The notes under the pieces were generated by a model. It did not search any database. It was not told the DNA's origin and saw only the letters and a list, made by a program, of their open reading frames with translations. A DNA stretch of 64,000 nucleotides from Molanna angustata (lineage: Eukaryota > Arthropoda > Insecta > Trichoptera > Molannidae), in contig OY754967.1 of the NCBI GenBank assembly GCA_963576475.1, forward strand, positions 27,944,595-28,008,594, in the 5' to 3' direction. This document shows, piece by piece, positions 33,238 through 46,235 of this stretch (positions are counted from its first letter, which is position 1; every line of letters starts with the position of its first letter). The position numbers and the translations under genes were made by a program.

Positions 33238-36200
33238 TGAATACTTACACTGTTATTATTAAACAGTTGAGCTGTCATGATAATGTACGCCACACACATG
33301 TTAGGTACTATTATTATTAACCCTTAATAGGATGTGCTGTGTAGTATCTACATCAGATATGAGCAAAGATTTTAACCTGATTATCTTGGATTCCTCTGAA
33401 GCCACCAAGTCCATGCATTACTTATATCCTACCTTCACTCAATTATTTAAACATAACAAAAATGTGGGACATCAGGGTACCTACCTACACATGGAAATAC
33501 TGATTAATGCGAGTGCTCATAAAATAAACATAATATTTTACCAGCGGCTGTGAACGTACATACATGTTAAATAATTTGGCAGGATGCGTGAATATACGTG
33601 TATCCACGTTACACGGAAAACTTGGTCAGGACGTGTACAGACGTTTTCACGTACCATCAGTTTGAGCTCAAACTCATGAACGACTCGCAAATAAAAATGT
33701 CAGCGCCCCGCTTTATTTATATGCAAAGTTTGATCGTATTGCTTATCCAACAGAAGTTTGCTATGTACTTACTACGAATATACTGGTACATATGTGATTT
33801 TGATAATAAACCAGGATTGTTAAACTCGATATAATTTGTACTTAAACATCCTATTCTTTCACTCTTATTTTTCCCGTTTTGGGATAAAAATCGAATTCTT
33901 AGATACCTATTTGTTCCTATTAGATTATTGTACCTACGCTTCATTTAAAAGTGTACTTAGTTTTTATATTTGTATGATTGCATTTGGTGTTGATATGCGT
34001 TAAAAACAGGATAATTAAAAAAAAATTGTTCATAAAAGTGATAAATTTGCATAAATCGTTAAAAATGAGTGTGTTTTGTTAATTATAGAAGATGTGATGT
34101 ATCATTCCATCGTATAAACCTCAGTTTTTTTTAATTCCTTATTATTTTGTTTTACTTGAGATGAGTGGAACTTAATTTGGCAAAATGGCAACATTATACA
34201 GTTTATTTGACAGTCCTACCAACATTAAATGAAGTGCACTTAGTTACTTTTGTGAAACGTACTCTAGCAAACTTATAGATTTTATGTCCTAATTTTCATT
34301 TTACTTTACTGACTTGTTTGATTCGTGTAATGATTGTTTTTTTTCTTATTACAATAAAAAAATTAAAGGTTCTTCGTGATTGTTATCAATATATTTGATA
34401 TACTAAATTTTATATTTGATATACTAAATTTAACACCATTTTCAGACATGATTACGATCCAAGTTTCTTTTTTATATACCGTGTAAGTTGACATTTTCAA
34501 AGCTGTTTTATAGATTAATTTTCGCTATTTTAATGCGTCCATTTTCGATTATTAGACGTTAGTTTCCAGGCTTTAAGAGCTTTTTTAATTCAATTGGATG
34601 ATTGGCAAAACTTAAAATCTTTCTAGATGAAATACGCGGTATACCTACAGACCTACCCTTTATTTATTACTTGATTTTGAATCAAATATAGGTACAATCA
34701 GCGTCACAACTCACAACTGAATAGGTTAATTGTATTTTTTTTATTTTTGTGTAAGGAAACTAGTCAGTCCGGATGTAATTGGATAAATGTGATGTCGATT
34801 GAATAAACATTTTATTTGATATCTAACCAAGTTTGTATATGTAGTTTTTTTCGAAAGCAACTCACATTTACCGATAATTCCGAAAAAAAAATCCCTCGTT
34901 GGGATTTATTTTCTGGAAACTTGTTCATTAGTTCTTTATTACTGCAATTAACTTGACAAATGGAACCCAACATTATAATGTCCACATTTGGTCCAAAATA
35001 ACAAAGTTCATACTTTTTTTTCACATTCATTACTTGGTGAAAAAATTGAATTATCATGTTACGCCTTGTTAATGTACGTTCATCCCCGCATAACGGAAAT
35101 TAGTAATTATTTACTCACATATATAACGTATAGGTACCTACTTTTTCATTTAACATTTTTGTATATAAACTGTAAAAGCTTTGTCTTTTATTTAGTTCGT
35201 ATTCTTTTCCTCTTTTTTTCTTGTTGTTTTGATCGTCCAATTTTCTCTCACTTTTTTCACATAGGTAGGTACGTGTTGTGTCGTCTAATTTGTTTTTTGT
35301 CTGTCTCTCATTTCATTCTCTCTTATATTATTATTTTATACGATTGCATCTTGACACTGGTACGGTGTCGGAATTTTTTTCTCTTCACAATATATTTTGT
35401 AATTTTCTTTCGTACAAAGAGACATCTTTCCATAACTTCATTATTTGTTGAAATGTGAAATTGAATCATGTGTGATTGACTATGATTCCCAGCATCTCAA
35501 TAGATATCGTGTCGTAAGAAATCTATTTTTCTAATGTGATTTGCTGGTTTGTGCTATAAACATGTAGGGCCGCGCAACGTACATATATGATACATTTATC
35601 TGTTATAATTTTTTTAACCTATAACGTTCACGTTATTCTTATACGATTTTTGAGAAATTATCCTCGAATATAAGTTAGTATGAAGTAAAATACATATAAA
35701 ATATGCCTTTGTTTATATCGTTGTAATGTATCTTCGAGTCTCAGTCTTATTAACGATTCCAGAGTCCTGAGTTCTATGTACAATATTTTATATAGGCCGG
35801 CCACGCTTGACTTTAGTATGACGTCATCAAAAAACTATGCGACCCGTCGTAAGTCGTATGTTTTTACATGTAATTTGGATGCCAATACGGTGACCATCAT
35901 TTTGTTTACAATGGACCCAATTTTTTTATTTAACTTTGATCATCTTTCCATTTTCACTTATTACATCATTTAAGACAATAAAGAATGTAATTATTAATTC
36001 TTACCTTACTTAACATGTCTGCGTAAGGGCAGCTATAAGAAATTAGGTCCATTCTACGCTTCCGAAGTAGTGCACTACGTAGCCTTTGGGAAGGTTTGCA
36101 ATCTGATAAATTAATAATATATTTTTTCGATCTTATAATAAGAGAAGGTGAAACACAGAATTCGGTCAAGATTGTTCTATAGTAGGGCTGCTGTGTTAAT

Positions 36201-37614
36201 GGAGGAGTCCGAGAAGCAACTGGTTCGAGTATGTTGAAGGTTTACTGTGATTTGATGTTGCAACTGAGGACTTTACACAATATAAACAATTTTTCAAAAG
36301 TAAAACAGGTCATGTTAAACACATCATATTTAATAAATAATAAAATATCAATGACAAATAAATGGTTGTGGTGTGTATGAAACAAATTTCATACATTCTA
36401 TTTGTTAAAATAATGTTTTTGTTGTTTAAAAATACGCACTAGGACAAATTGTCACCCTATAGACGAAGATTTGAAATATTTCTTTAAAACGTCATTCACA
36501 TTCACAAACGTCACGTGGTATCTTCGAAATAAGTGTATGATTTATAAAAGACGTACGTTTCAACATTTTATATGGGAGTTTGGTTTTTTCACTGCGACTT
36601 ACTTTCATCTTCCGTCTTTGTTTTTTTATATACAGAGAATAAGAAATAGATACATTAAAAGCAGAAGTATTTTTGTTCGATCGACATATTTTTGCGATGA
36701 GTCATACCAAAGTCAAGATTGGCCAGCCTATATAAATAAATTAATTTATGATCGGGAAATTTCGTGTGAACGAGATTTCATTAAAATTATTAATTTCAAA
36801 TAATTGCGTCGAATGTTTTTCATTAAATAGAATCGAATGTCTTGAGAGTGGTGAATTCTGTGTATTATTTGTCATTTTCGTATGAAGAATTCTTTTAAAA
36901 TTTTATAAACGAATTATCGGCACTTTTAGAAGCTAACGGCATTAATATATTTAGCCAATAGAAGACAATAATCAATACTTAAAGATTAAATGTGAGGCTT
37001 GGTTAATAGGATTATCGATTGGGTCTCATCGGACCACGATCAAAGGTGGAATTGGATTATGTGATGGGCCGCAAGTTTAGCATTCCTGACAATGGGTCGG
37101 TTTCTCATCAGTAGGTAGGTACCTAAGTACATGATGTCGGCCGTGGTTTGGAGGGGTTATTTTCACAACACGGTGTTCTCAGCCATGTTTTTCGAGTGTG
37201 TGACAGCGAGAGCAGTTAACGTCAGAATCAGATGTTTATGTAAACAGTGATGAAGTGTTTATGGTGCAGCTAGTCCCTTTGTAGTACGCATTTTCATACT
37301 AAATATTATAATGATCCATTTTCCAGTTTAAAGTAAGGACACAATGGTTTTCAGTACCTCTGAGAGGGAAAAGAGTTTTAGGAAGCTATAAAATTATATA
37401 AGTTAGCTATATATTTCACAACTTCAGTTTTCAATATTCAACTTACATTGTTTTGTCAAATATTAAATAATTCTCTCGATAAAAATAAAATCTGTTAATT
37501 CACGTGTATAAATCTTCTAAAATTTATTAAGTCCTTCATTTTCATTTTTTTTGGTTCAACTAAGTTTAGTTTGTCGATCGACAATCCTTGATAGAACTCC
37601 ATTGTATGAAGATA
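33238..37614. other. AT-rich stretch with no supported gene
   Basis: Several open frames (for example 34988-35458 and 36471-36803) are low-complexity, T-rich and unlike known families. A 22-bp duplication (TATATTTGATATACTAAATT) lies at 34390-34433, and a palindrome GTTTGAGCTCAAAC near 33660. The 37040-37260 interval is less AT-rich but unrecognised. Confidence 0.4.
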
Positions 37615-37791
37615 TATTACAAATATAAATAAAAAAATACTTGGTATTAGTTCTATTGAAATTTTATTTGATTATCGACGCGCTTCGTGCAAGGCACATT
37701 ATTCTGAAGATGTGCCTTGCACGAAACGCGTCAATAATCAAATAAATTTCAATAGAACTAACACCAAGTATTTTTTTTTCTATTTGTAATA
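37615..37791. repeat. Foldback MITE, about 80-bp arms
   Basis: The two halves are almost perfect inverted copies (CGTGCAAGGCACAT / ATGTGCCTTGCACG at the apex, TACTTGGT / ACCAAGTA near the ends), with a loop of about 10 nt near 37703. No coding capacity. Confidence 0.92.
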
Positions 37792-38286
37792 AATCTACAT
37801 ATTTTTGGGTTTAGTTTGAAACAAAGCCATGCATTTTTTTTCTTCCACACTGTTCATTCTTCGTCGACCCTCCTACAGTACCTAGACAACTTGTTTATTA
37901 ACTTTTTTCTCTGGTTTCCATTTTATTGTATATGATTTTATTTTGGTGTATAAATATTTCTTCGCCCTTTATTTTTCTATTTAGGAAACATCGACTTACA
38001 AAATAAATGTTTAAATGAAGTTTATTTTAATAATATTTTACTGGTTTTTGAAACTAGTAAATCAAATGCATATTTCATCTTATTTTTGTGTATCGTGGAA
38101 GCCTGTGATCGTTTAAATATCGATTTGTTTGATTATATTCTTATAAAATCATGTTTGTATTCGATTAAGAAAAAATTCAAAGGCTTTCCTCAATCAGACG
38201 CTAAATTACGTGAGTAATAATTGTATTCATTTAATTAAATTATATACGTGTTTAAGATTGAGGTTTAAGGTATACTTTAACCCACT
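37792..38286. other. AT-rich stretch with no recognised gene
   Basis: Nothing supportable was found. Confidence 0.4.
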
Positions 38287-38439
38287 TAGGGTCGTATTGC
38301 AAGAGTTATTTGAGAAAAATGTAAGAAAAAAGTTATTGTCTCGTACTGCGAGAATACTGTTTACTGGACCTCAACTTTTTCTTACATTATTCTTAAATAA
38401 CTCCCATTATTCTTAAATAACTCCCGTAATACGACCCTA
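38287..38439. mobile_element. MITE with TIR GGGTCGTATTGC and TA flanks
   Basis: TAGGGTCGTATTGC at the left and GTAATACGACCCTA at the right are inverted. The match extends inward over GAGTTATTT…AAAATGTAAGAAAAA for nearly 50 bp. The ends abut TA. An internal 21-bp unit (ATTATTCTTAAATAACTCCC) is duplicated beside the right TIR. Superfamily not determined. Confidence 0.8.
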
Positions 38440-39362
38440 ATATTATTATATTATTATTAGCTTCCTATATGAAACTTATTTCCAGTTTATTTCTACATTC
38501 CATTTTAAAGGAGTTTGCATTCATGATGTAGGTATAGAAACTAGCATAATTAGAAAATATTTTTTATTTAAACCCAGAATTTATTAAAAATAATGTACTT
38601 GATATTTTTAATGGAATTCAATTTTATTTTCATTTTCCTCTAAGTGCATAAAATATGATAATTATTCAATTTGTTCGGACATGTTTTTCCTTATTGCGAT
38701 TTAAAAGAGACCCTCTCCTACTAAGGAAAGCGTGTAATTCAAAATGGGAACACTCTTCCAGCTAGACGTATTCTTTATTTCTTGGTAGGTACGTACGTAT
38801 TCATTACGGAGAGCAAGAATCTCCATTGAAATTACTTTAAAAAAGTTTTCAAGATAACCAGAAACAAATTTTTCTCCGGATTACGTTGCTAATAATATCG
38901 CTCCGTTTTATCCATTCTATTTTTCAGACATTTTCTTGAATAAGTAATGTAATGACCTTTGCTTTGGCAAAAAGAACTTGGAAAGCGTCTGTAAATTATA
39001 CACGAGCATGGTTCTATACGAAAGAACGCCTCCAAGTGAACATCTAATTGATTCGGCTCAAGTCTAAAAAATAATTGGGATATAATATGGATATTATTCA
39101 AAACAACCTTTTGTAGGTCAAATGAGCTACTTTGAATTTTCAACTGATTGATTCAAAATATATAAACGTAGTGATAAATTAATATATAGTTCGGGGCGTT
39201 TGATGCTATAGATTCATAAACCATTGGACTCAAATTCAAATTCAGTATCGACGGATTTTTTTTGTGTATTTCATTTCACCATGCTTTGTGATCGATAAAT
39301 TTAATAAATTTTAATATTTCCGTTTGGTTTAGAGAACAGCAAAGCGTATATTTTGTTTGTTT
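38440..39362. other. AT-rich stretch with no recognised gene
   Basis: Nothing supportable was found. Confidence 0.4.
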
Positions 39363-40264
39363 TCCAACTGTCGATTCGTTCAAGAGAATAAAATTATTTT
39401 GAAGGAAGAGGCAGTTTAAATCCAAGACGCGTGTACGAAGAAACATTTTGTATGGCGTAGTAGACTTTTTGCAAGCTAAAAACACCAACTTATATGCTAC
39501 GCAGCGTATATGCTCCTATACATGGATTTACTCAGAATTCGGAGTAGAACATTTTATGTGAGTTTTGTGTGTCTGTGTGTCTGTCCCCCCCCCCTTATAA
39601 CTTTTGATCCGCTGGATTCACAAAGCCTTACATTTTAGAATATATAAATAGTTATAGGCCTACAAAACTTTTATACTCAGAAATGTGGATTTTTGTTTCA
39701 GTCAGGGGTTATCAACTTTTGAATTTTTTGTTAATTTTTCCATATATCTCAGAAACCATAAAAGCTAAAACGCTGAAAATTGGTACGAATATAGACAAAT
39801 ACAAAATCTCAAATATATTTTTTCAAAAAAATTCCAGAGTTTCTCAAACATTTTTTATTTAGAAAAATATTTTTTTATGGTAAATTTATGTATATAACTG
39901 CCTATATTTCCAAATTTTCTAAAAATATCGAAAAAAGCCGAAACACCCCAACTAGATCATTTAATTTTCTATAAAAATATTAATATTGTAGAAGTACATC
40001 TCAAATTTTTTTTAACAATTTTTATAAAAAATGAATTTAGTGACGACATCGCTTCATACAATTTGTATGGCAATACACAATATGTAAGAGGACTTAATAG
40101 TTTGATACTTAATCTCCAAACATATACATACAGAGCCATCATAAATACCAACATGTGTTAAAATTTTAAATAATTTATTTAAGGGTTTATAGTTTGATTC
40201 TTATTCTTCAACTATACATACTATCGCTATCGACAGTTGGATCTCATGTGTTACATACAACAAG
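39363..40264 (+). mobile_element. Helentron/DINE-like element A4 (uninterrupted)
   Basis: It starts TCCAACTGTCGATTCG after TT and carries the internal inverted counterpart ATCGACAGTTGGATC at 40229-40243. It ends with a decayed hairpin and CAAG|T where A2/A3 have CTAG|T. The centre has a GT/CTGT tract and a C run (39560-39596). The uninterrupted body provides the empty site for Helitron B1. No open reading frame of note. Confidence 0.65.
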
Positions 40265-40734
40265 TTTTATAGAAAACAAACAGTATCTACACACTTGGTT
40301 AACATTATATATATTGAGAAAATAAATTTGAATTTAGGTTAGTAGGAAACAATTTTATTTATTCAATATCACTAATTAGTACAAACTAAAAATATTTTAA
40401 TTATTTGAATGAGCAATGTTAAATGAGTTATCGGATAAATATTCAATGTTTTATGACTTAAAATAAGCCAAAGCAATTTTTCCTCATTTTTTAATAATGT
40501 TTTGAGTTCATCGTAAGACCAATCTTATGAATTCTATACACATTTGTATTAATTAATTTTGTTTAAGCTATGTAATACGTGCATATTTTATATGTATACA
40601 GAGGTTGAAAAAATAAAACTGAATTATATTTCAATAGTTATATTAGTGCGAGAAAAATATGACGGGTATTTTACCGACCAGAGTTCCTTTGGACAGGGGA
40701 TTTAACGCTGTAGGGTTTTTACCTCAAATATTTT

Positions 40735-41045
40735 CATTTTATTTATTTATTTATTTATTTATTTATTACATACACGGCCTCTTGGCCATTATAAAAATAT
40801 GGTAAAAATAAAACAAAACTCGCATTAAACAAAAGAAAAACAACACAATAATTCATAAAAATACAAAATCCTTCACACAATTCGAAATATGTCCCACTCC
40901 GATTCGTCCAAATTTATCTGTCTGAATTTTAGTATATGAGAAATGTCAAAAAGTTGACTGCATTTATACGGACCTCATTACGTCGAACCGCGCGGATGAA
41001 ATCCTTTTACACAAGCGCCCGTTGGTTAATAGACGTTTTCGTACT
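40735..41045 (-). mobile_element. LINE 3' end with (AAAT)n tail
   Basis: Read on the minus strand the segment ends AATGGCCAAGAGGCCGTGTA followed by TGTAATAAATAAATAAAT. GGCC-AAGA-GGCC is a small hairpin and AAAT repeats form the tail, a common LINE 3' design. Only trailer sequence is present, with no coding similarity. Confidence 0.45.
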
Positions 41046-41083
41046 CTGAAACGAATCAGAATGGGACACAAATGTCCACATAC

Positions 41084-41219
41084 ATCGACCTGACACTACA
41101 ACTTACAGGTACCTACAGAGCTGGCGTCCCACCCACACAGCACTACAGACACCGTGCGAGAAAGAGACACCAACATCCACTACACCGTCGTTACAATATT
41201 TGTAAGTTGCCAGGTCGAT
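41084..41219. repeat. Short inverted-repeat element (136 bp)
   Basis: ATCGACCTG…AACTTACA and TGTAAGTTGCCAGGTCGAT are imperfect inverted ends around a GC-richer core. Possible MITE. Confidence 0.55.
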
Positions 41220-41469
41220 ATCTAATAAAAACATTTTTTCTTTTACAAATTTAAAATGATCATAATATAAATTCACAATTACAACAAATAGTAAACACTA
41301 AACAATTCAATTAGAAATTTATACAAAAATAAAAAGTAAAAAAACAAAATATAATATACACCAATTTTAAAACAAAATTAATTGCAATAAATAATTAAAT
41401 TAAATTACTATTAATTTACAGAATAAATAGCACTTTACAATTAAATTAAATAAGACAAAATTCCAATCA

Positions 41470-42110
41470 TATAAAACATTTTTTTTACAAATTTAAAATA
41501 ATAGTAATAGAATAAAAACATTTTACTAATCAGATAAAAATATTTTTTTTATAAATTTATAATAATAATAGAATAAAAACACTATACCAATCAAATACAC
41601 AACATTTTTTACAAATTTAAAATAATAATAATGGAATAAAAGCAAATTACCAATAAAATGAAACATTTTTTTTTCAAATTTATAATAATAATAGAATAAA
41701 AACATTTTACTAATCAGATAAAAATATTTTTTTTATAAATTTATAATAATAATAGAATAAAAACACTATACCAATCAAATACACAACATTTTTTACAAAT
41801 TTAAAATAATAATAATGGAATAAAAGCAAATTACCAATAAAATGAAACTTTTTTTTTCAAATTTATAATAATAATAGAATAAAAACATTTTACTAATCAG
41901 ATAAAAATATTTTTTTTATAAATTTATAATAATAATAGAATAAAAACACTATACCAATCAAATACACAACATTTTTTACAAATTTAAAATAATAATAATG
42001 GAATAAAAGCAAATTACCAATAAAATGAAACATTTTTTTTTCAAATTTATAATAATAATAGAATAAAAACATTAAACTATTCAAATAAAAAAAATCTTTT
42101 TTTTTTTTCT
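41470..42110. repeat. Higher-order minisatellite (about 61-bp monomers, 183-184-bp trimers)
   Basis: Monomers contain ACAAATTTAAAATAATAATA followed by GAATAAAAACA…ACCAATCAA. Three variant monomers form a trimer that recurs every 183-184 bp (CAG of AATCAGAT at 41531, 41715 and 41898). Looser relatives reach back to about 41230. It sits just past the 3' side of the LINE and its microsatellite. Confidence 0.88.
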
Positions 42111-42163
42111 TTAACAATTTAAAATAATAATAATATAATACAAACAAAATATCAATCAATACA

Positions 42164-42584
<421 letters not shown>

Positions 42585-42627
42585 TTCAGGTTTCTTAATA
42601 CATACCTAATCATGAACAATTATAATA

Positions 42628-45516
42628 TCACTGCTGATTTCCGAAACCGTCCGACAGTGCTCGCTTAAAAAATGCTAAGGAGTCTGCAAAAATGTCAGTA
42701 AGATGACCATACATGTTACCAAGCCTATGTATTCTTATTATTGGAGAGTTATAAAGATAGTTTCTACAGACATTATCACAGTGAAATGTTACGATCTGCC
42801 TAGTACCTCGCATTGGGGTGCGGTACAAAATTAATTTTGTTAAATCTGGCGAGTCGTAAACATTTCTGACAATCTTGTAGAGCATTATTAAATCAGCGAT
42901 TATTCTTCTGTCGGACAACCTCTGCAACCCAAGCAGGGACTGAATAAAGTCATAATTAAGTTCCTCAATCGGTATTTGAAGTTTAAAGTTGATATAACGG
43001 AAGAATTTATGTTGGACCTTTTCTATAGACTTTGAGTGGATTGTGTAATACGGTGACCACACTGGTGTGTTGTATTCCACCTGACTTCTAACCAAAGATA
43101 CAAAAAGTAATTTTAATGAGTTAATTGATTTAAAATCCTTAGTTAGTCTCAGGATAAACCCCAGTAATTTTAAAGCCTTATTTGTAACGCTGTTTATGTG
43201 TGGAATGAAAGTAAGCCCTTCATCAAATATTACACCAAGATCTTTTATACTTGTCACACGTTCCAGCGATGTATTATTCAATCGGTATTCATACACAATA
43301 GGGTTTTTTACTCTGTGAAAGCTGATTATTTGACATTTTTGGGCATTTAAGAATAGTTTATTATTATTACACCAGATCTCAAGATTCTCTAAATTTTTTT
43401 GAAGTACCAAACTGTCCTCAATGCTGTTTATTCTCTTATACATCTTTAAATCATCAGAAAAAAGCAAGCAGTTTACTCCGTCAAAGGATTTTATAATATC
43501 ATTTATAAATAGAATAAATAGAACAGGCCCCAAATGACTACCCTGAGGCACACCACTAGATGTCACAAAACCATTACCCTCAACATTCTTCACTCTAACC
43601 ACCATTTTTCTTGAACATAAATAACTTGACAGCCAATCATGAAGTGAACTATGAATTCCGTACAATTTTATTTTTTGAAGAAGTATACTATGTGGCACTC
43701 TATCGAACGCCTTACTGAAATCAGTATAGACCGAGTCCACCTGAGATTTATTAGCAAATGCTTCCATAATATGATTTTCGTATATAATAAGGTTTGTCAA
43801 TGTCGATCTTCCATTTATAAATCCATGTTGACAGGGGTTAATCAGGCCATTCAAAATAGGAGCAAGACTATCAAGAACTAGGGATTCAAAGAACTTAGGG
43901 ATCGCTGATAAGATACTTATTGGCCTATAGTTGCAAACATTAGATTTTTCGCCCGTTTTATATATCGGAATAATAAAGCTAGCTTTCCAGTAATATGGAA
44001 AATATCCCAACTTCAAAGATTCATTAAAGAGTACATACAATGGGAAAGCCATATATGTACTACAGTTCTTTAAAAGATGATTTGGGATGCCATCAGGACC
44101 TGTGGGTTTTCTTACATCCAGTCTTTCAAGTCCCTTGACAATGTTCAGAAACTTCAACCTGCAGCTCCCTATCGAGACAGTCACCTCAGGATCGTGCAGG
44201 GTTGTTGAACCCAATCCAGTGTCAGGTACCATCATGTTTCTAAAAAAATGCTCAAAATAACTACGTATCGTATGTAAGTCATCACTTCCATTACCATTGT
44301 AGAACATTGTATCAGGAATTTGACTGTTATCCTTCCGCTGTGAATTTGCAAACTTCCACAAAGTCTTGGTGTCGTATCGGACCCCATTCTCGACTTCAGC
44401 CATGTAATTGTTATAGCACTCTCTAGCCAGTTTCTTGCATTTTTTCCTTAAGTCAGAGAATACCTGGTAATCATCAGCATTTTTTGTCTCCTTAAAACGT
44501 TTATGGGCCCGTTTTTTATCTGTGATTAGAGATCTTATTTCATGATTGAACCATACTGGATATCCCTGAAACCTTATACACGACTCAGATACATAGTTTT
44601 CAATAATTTGATTCAAAACATTATAAAATTTCTGCAGTTTCTGATCCAAATCTAAATTTTCGTGGAGAAAAGACCAATTCACATCTCTCAAAAATATATT
44701 AATTGCAGTATAATTTGCTTTACTAAAATTTAAAAATTTGGTTACACGTGGTTTAAACTCTGGAATTGAACACATAGTACAAATTTCCAAGGGAGGATGA
44801 TATTTATCTTCAGGTAATAAAACTTCACTAGACAACTCTACATTCAGTCTCATTTCATTTGATATGACTAAATCCAAGAGTTTACCATAACAGTTTGTAT
44901 TGAAATTGTTTTGCACTAATCCTAAAAAGTTTAACATTTCGATTATTTCCTTGGATCTAGCACATTCACTCACACAGTTTGTGTCCCCATGTACCAGATG
45001 ATTACGATCATGCTCGAACTCAAAATTCTTCTCAAGACTGTCTTCAAAATTCTGAGACCATCGAATATTGGGCAGGTTGTAATCGCCAGTTAACACAAAT
45101 TTAGCTTTGGGATATCTTGTGAGAAGAGATTCCACATCTTCAGAGTGTTGCTTATATTTTGAGATGTCTGCTCCGGGTGGGATGTATACACATCCAAGAA
45201 CTATTCCCGCCGGTGGAACGTCTACATGGACAAATATTTGTTCTAAAGTACTTCCGGAGACTGATATTATTTTTGCCTTAAGATTATCTCTAACTGCTAT
45301 GAGAACTCCTCCCCCCCTTGTTTTATTGCTGTTATGTTGGTTACGATCCTGGCGAAATACATTAAACCCCATAAAACCAATTTCAGAGGTGAGCACATCT
45401 TGGTCCAACCATGTCTCCGTTAACATTATCACATGATGAGTTAGAGTAGATACATTATTTTTTAAGTCTGTTAGCTTTGTCTTGACTCCACGAACATTTT
45501 GATAGTAGCAATACAA
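42628..45516 (-). CDS. LINE ORF2: apurinic endonuclease + reverse transcriptase
   Basis: This roughly 962-residue protein nicks target DNA and copies LINE RNA at the nick. The endonuclease (1-245) shows YYQNVRG (N7), LTETWLD (E34), [10 protein letters not shown] (D145, N147) and the variant [10 protein letters not shown] (D237, H240) in place of SDH. The RT (about 460-740) shows [24 protein letters not shown] (D599), [20 protein letters not shown] and the catalytic LLFSDD (D688, D689). A C-terminal domain (810-960) follows, with no RNase H. The frame is open from 45540, inside the end of ORF1, but has no AUG until residue 31; 45516 is TTG. Translation may therefore rely on -1 frameshifting from ORF1 or on reinitiation. 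Confidence 0.93.
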   Translation of the reverse strand: MYCYYQNVRGVKTKLTDLKNNVSTLTHHVIMLTETWLDQDVLTSEIGFMGFNVFRQDRNQHNSNKTRGGGVLIAVRDNLKAKIISVSGSTLEQIFVHVDVPPAGIVLGCVYIPPGADISKYKQHSEDVESLLTRYPKAKFVLTGDYNLPNIRWSQNFEDSLEKNFEFEHDRNHLVHGDTNCVSECARSKEIIEMLNFLGLVQNNFNTNCYGKLLDLVISNEMRLNVELSSEVLLPEDKYHPPLEICTMCSIPEFKPRVTKFLNFSKANYTAINIFLRDVNWSFLHENLDLDQKLQKFYNVLNQIIENYVSESCIRFQGYPVWFNHEIRSLITDKKRAHKRFKETKNADDYQVFSDLRKKCKKLARECYNNYMAEVENGVRYDTKTLWKFANSQRKDNSQIPDTMFYNGNGSDDLHTIRSYFEHFFRNMMVPDTGLGSTTLHDPEVTVSIGSCRLKFLNIVKGLERLDVRKPTGPDGIPNHLLKNCSTYMAFPLYVLFNESLKLGYFPYYWKASFIIPIYKTGEKSNVCNYRPISILSAIPKFFESLVLDSLAPILNGLINPCQHGFINGRSTLTNLIIYENHIMEAFANKSQVDSVYTDFSKAFDRVPHSILLQKIKLYGIHSSLHDWLSSYLCSRKMVVRVKNVEGNGFVTSSGVPQGSHLGPVLFILFINDIIKSFDGVNCLLFSDDLKMYKRINSIEDSLVLQKNLENLEIWCNNNKLFLNAQKCQIISFHRVKNPIVYEYRLNNTSLERVTSIKDLGVIFDEGLTFIPHINSVTNKALKLLGFILRLTKDFKSINSLKLLFVSLVRSQVEYNTPVWSPYYTIHSKSIEKVQHKFFRYINFKLQIPIEELNYDFIQSLLGLQRLSDRRIIADLIMLYKIVRNVYDSPDLTKLILYRTPMRGTRQIVTFHCDNVCRNYLYNSPIIRIHRLGNMYGHLTDIFADSLAFFKRALSDGFGNQQ

Positions 45517-45524
45517 TTGGCAAT

Positions 45525-46235
45525 TTAGTTTTTTGTATATTTATGGTGAGTGACAGCAATTCTTGGTGTTGAGTTTATGAACTTTACCGTTAAATTTGTT
45601 TCACCTCTGTTTCTTCTTTCTTCCACCTCCTTCCACAGATCCGAGAGTTCTCTACGTTGGCTTTCTGTGAGGTCGCGCTTTATGCGAATTTCTTTTCGTA
45701 TTCTACCCTTATTTTGCATAATGAATTTGGCCTGTTCACTTGTATCCAGTTCAATTTTTATTGGTCGTACTTTATCTTCCAGTTTTCTTCCGATTCTATG
45801 TAACTTAATTATTTTAAGGGTACCACTTTCATCAACATCTTTTAACAAATGCGTCACAGTGTTGGCATCATCATTCATGCCATTAAAGGATAGATCGGAG
45901 TTACTTTCAGGTACATTAAACAATAATACATTTTTGCTTCTGATTTTTCTTTCCTCCATCTCATTTATGGCATCTATCATCAAGGTTGGTGACATGACCG
46001 ACGTGGTTTCGCCCATATTGTTTTTAGAGGCCATAATGTTCTTCAAACTAGTGTTTTCGCCTTCCAAGCTAGCCATTCGTGCAGCCGCGAGGCTATTTGC
46101 TGTTGCAATTTCGTTCTTCACTGCTAAAAATTTGGACATCTGAGCCTTGCCTAATTTAATATTACCGTCCATAATGAGATCAGTTAGTTTTTGCAAAGAC
46201 TCACTTTGTATTTTTATGTAGTTTATTGAGTCCAT
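45525..46235 (-). CDS. LINE ORF1: coiled-coil/RRM-like RNA-binding protein
   Basis: 236 residues from ATG at 46235 (an in-frame GTG lies 9 nt upstream). Residues about 8-100 are heptad-rich (LQKLTDLIMDGNIKLGK, ASLEGENTSLKNIM) and fit a coiled coil. Residues 98-190 (RKIRSKNVLLFNVPE, TLKIIKLHRIGRKLEDKVRP, AKFIMQNKGRI, IRIKRDLTESQRREL) match the RRM plus basic-tail layout of L1-like and CR1-like ORF1 chaperones, which coat LINE RNA. No zinc knuckles. The last codons, ACA AAA AAC TAA, form a frameshift-type heptamer overlapping the ORF2 frame. Confidence 0.88.
   Translation of the reverse strand: MDSINYIKIQSESLQKLTDLIMDGNIKLGKAQMSKFLAVKNEIATANSLAAARMASLEGENTSLKNIMASKNNMGETTSVMSPTLMIDAINEMEERKIRSKNVLLFNVPESNSDLSFNGMNDDANTVTHLLKDVDESGTLKIIKLHRIGRKLEDKVRPIKIELDTSEQAKFIMQNKGRIRKEIRIKRDLTESQRRELSDLWKEVEERRNRGETNLTVKFINSTPRIAVTHHKYTKN
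45526..45535 (-). promoter_or_regulatory. Putative -1 ribosomal frameshift site A AAA AAC
   Basis: On the minus strand ORF1 ends TAT ACA AAA AAC TAA. The heptamer A AAA AAC is positioned in the zero frame as X XXY YYZ, the canonical -1 slippery form. Slipping gives AAA CTA AAT TGC CAA TTG TAT, which is exactly the ORF2 frame. No strong downstream structure is evident by eye, only a weak AATT-GCC-AATT. Confidence 0.55.

Noticed and set aside
33655..33680. Palindrome GTTTGAGCTCAAAC as a regulatory operator
   Set aside because: A single 14-bp palindrome is not significant in 64 kb and no adjacent gene exists.
34988..35458. 156-codon open frame, plus strand
   Set aside because: Extremely Phe/Leu/Ile/Tyr-rich from a T-rich stretch, non-ATG start, no domain order; reads as chance in AT-rich DNA.
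36471..36803. 110-codon plus-strand frame
   Set aside because: Aromatic-rich and irregular, non-ATG start, no motif; likely random.
45550..46143. 197-codon plus-strand frame opposite LINE ORF1
   Set aside because: Antisense shadow of ORF1; its composition follows from the coding strand.
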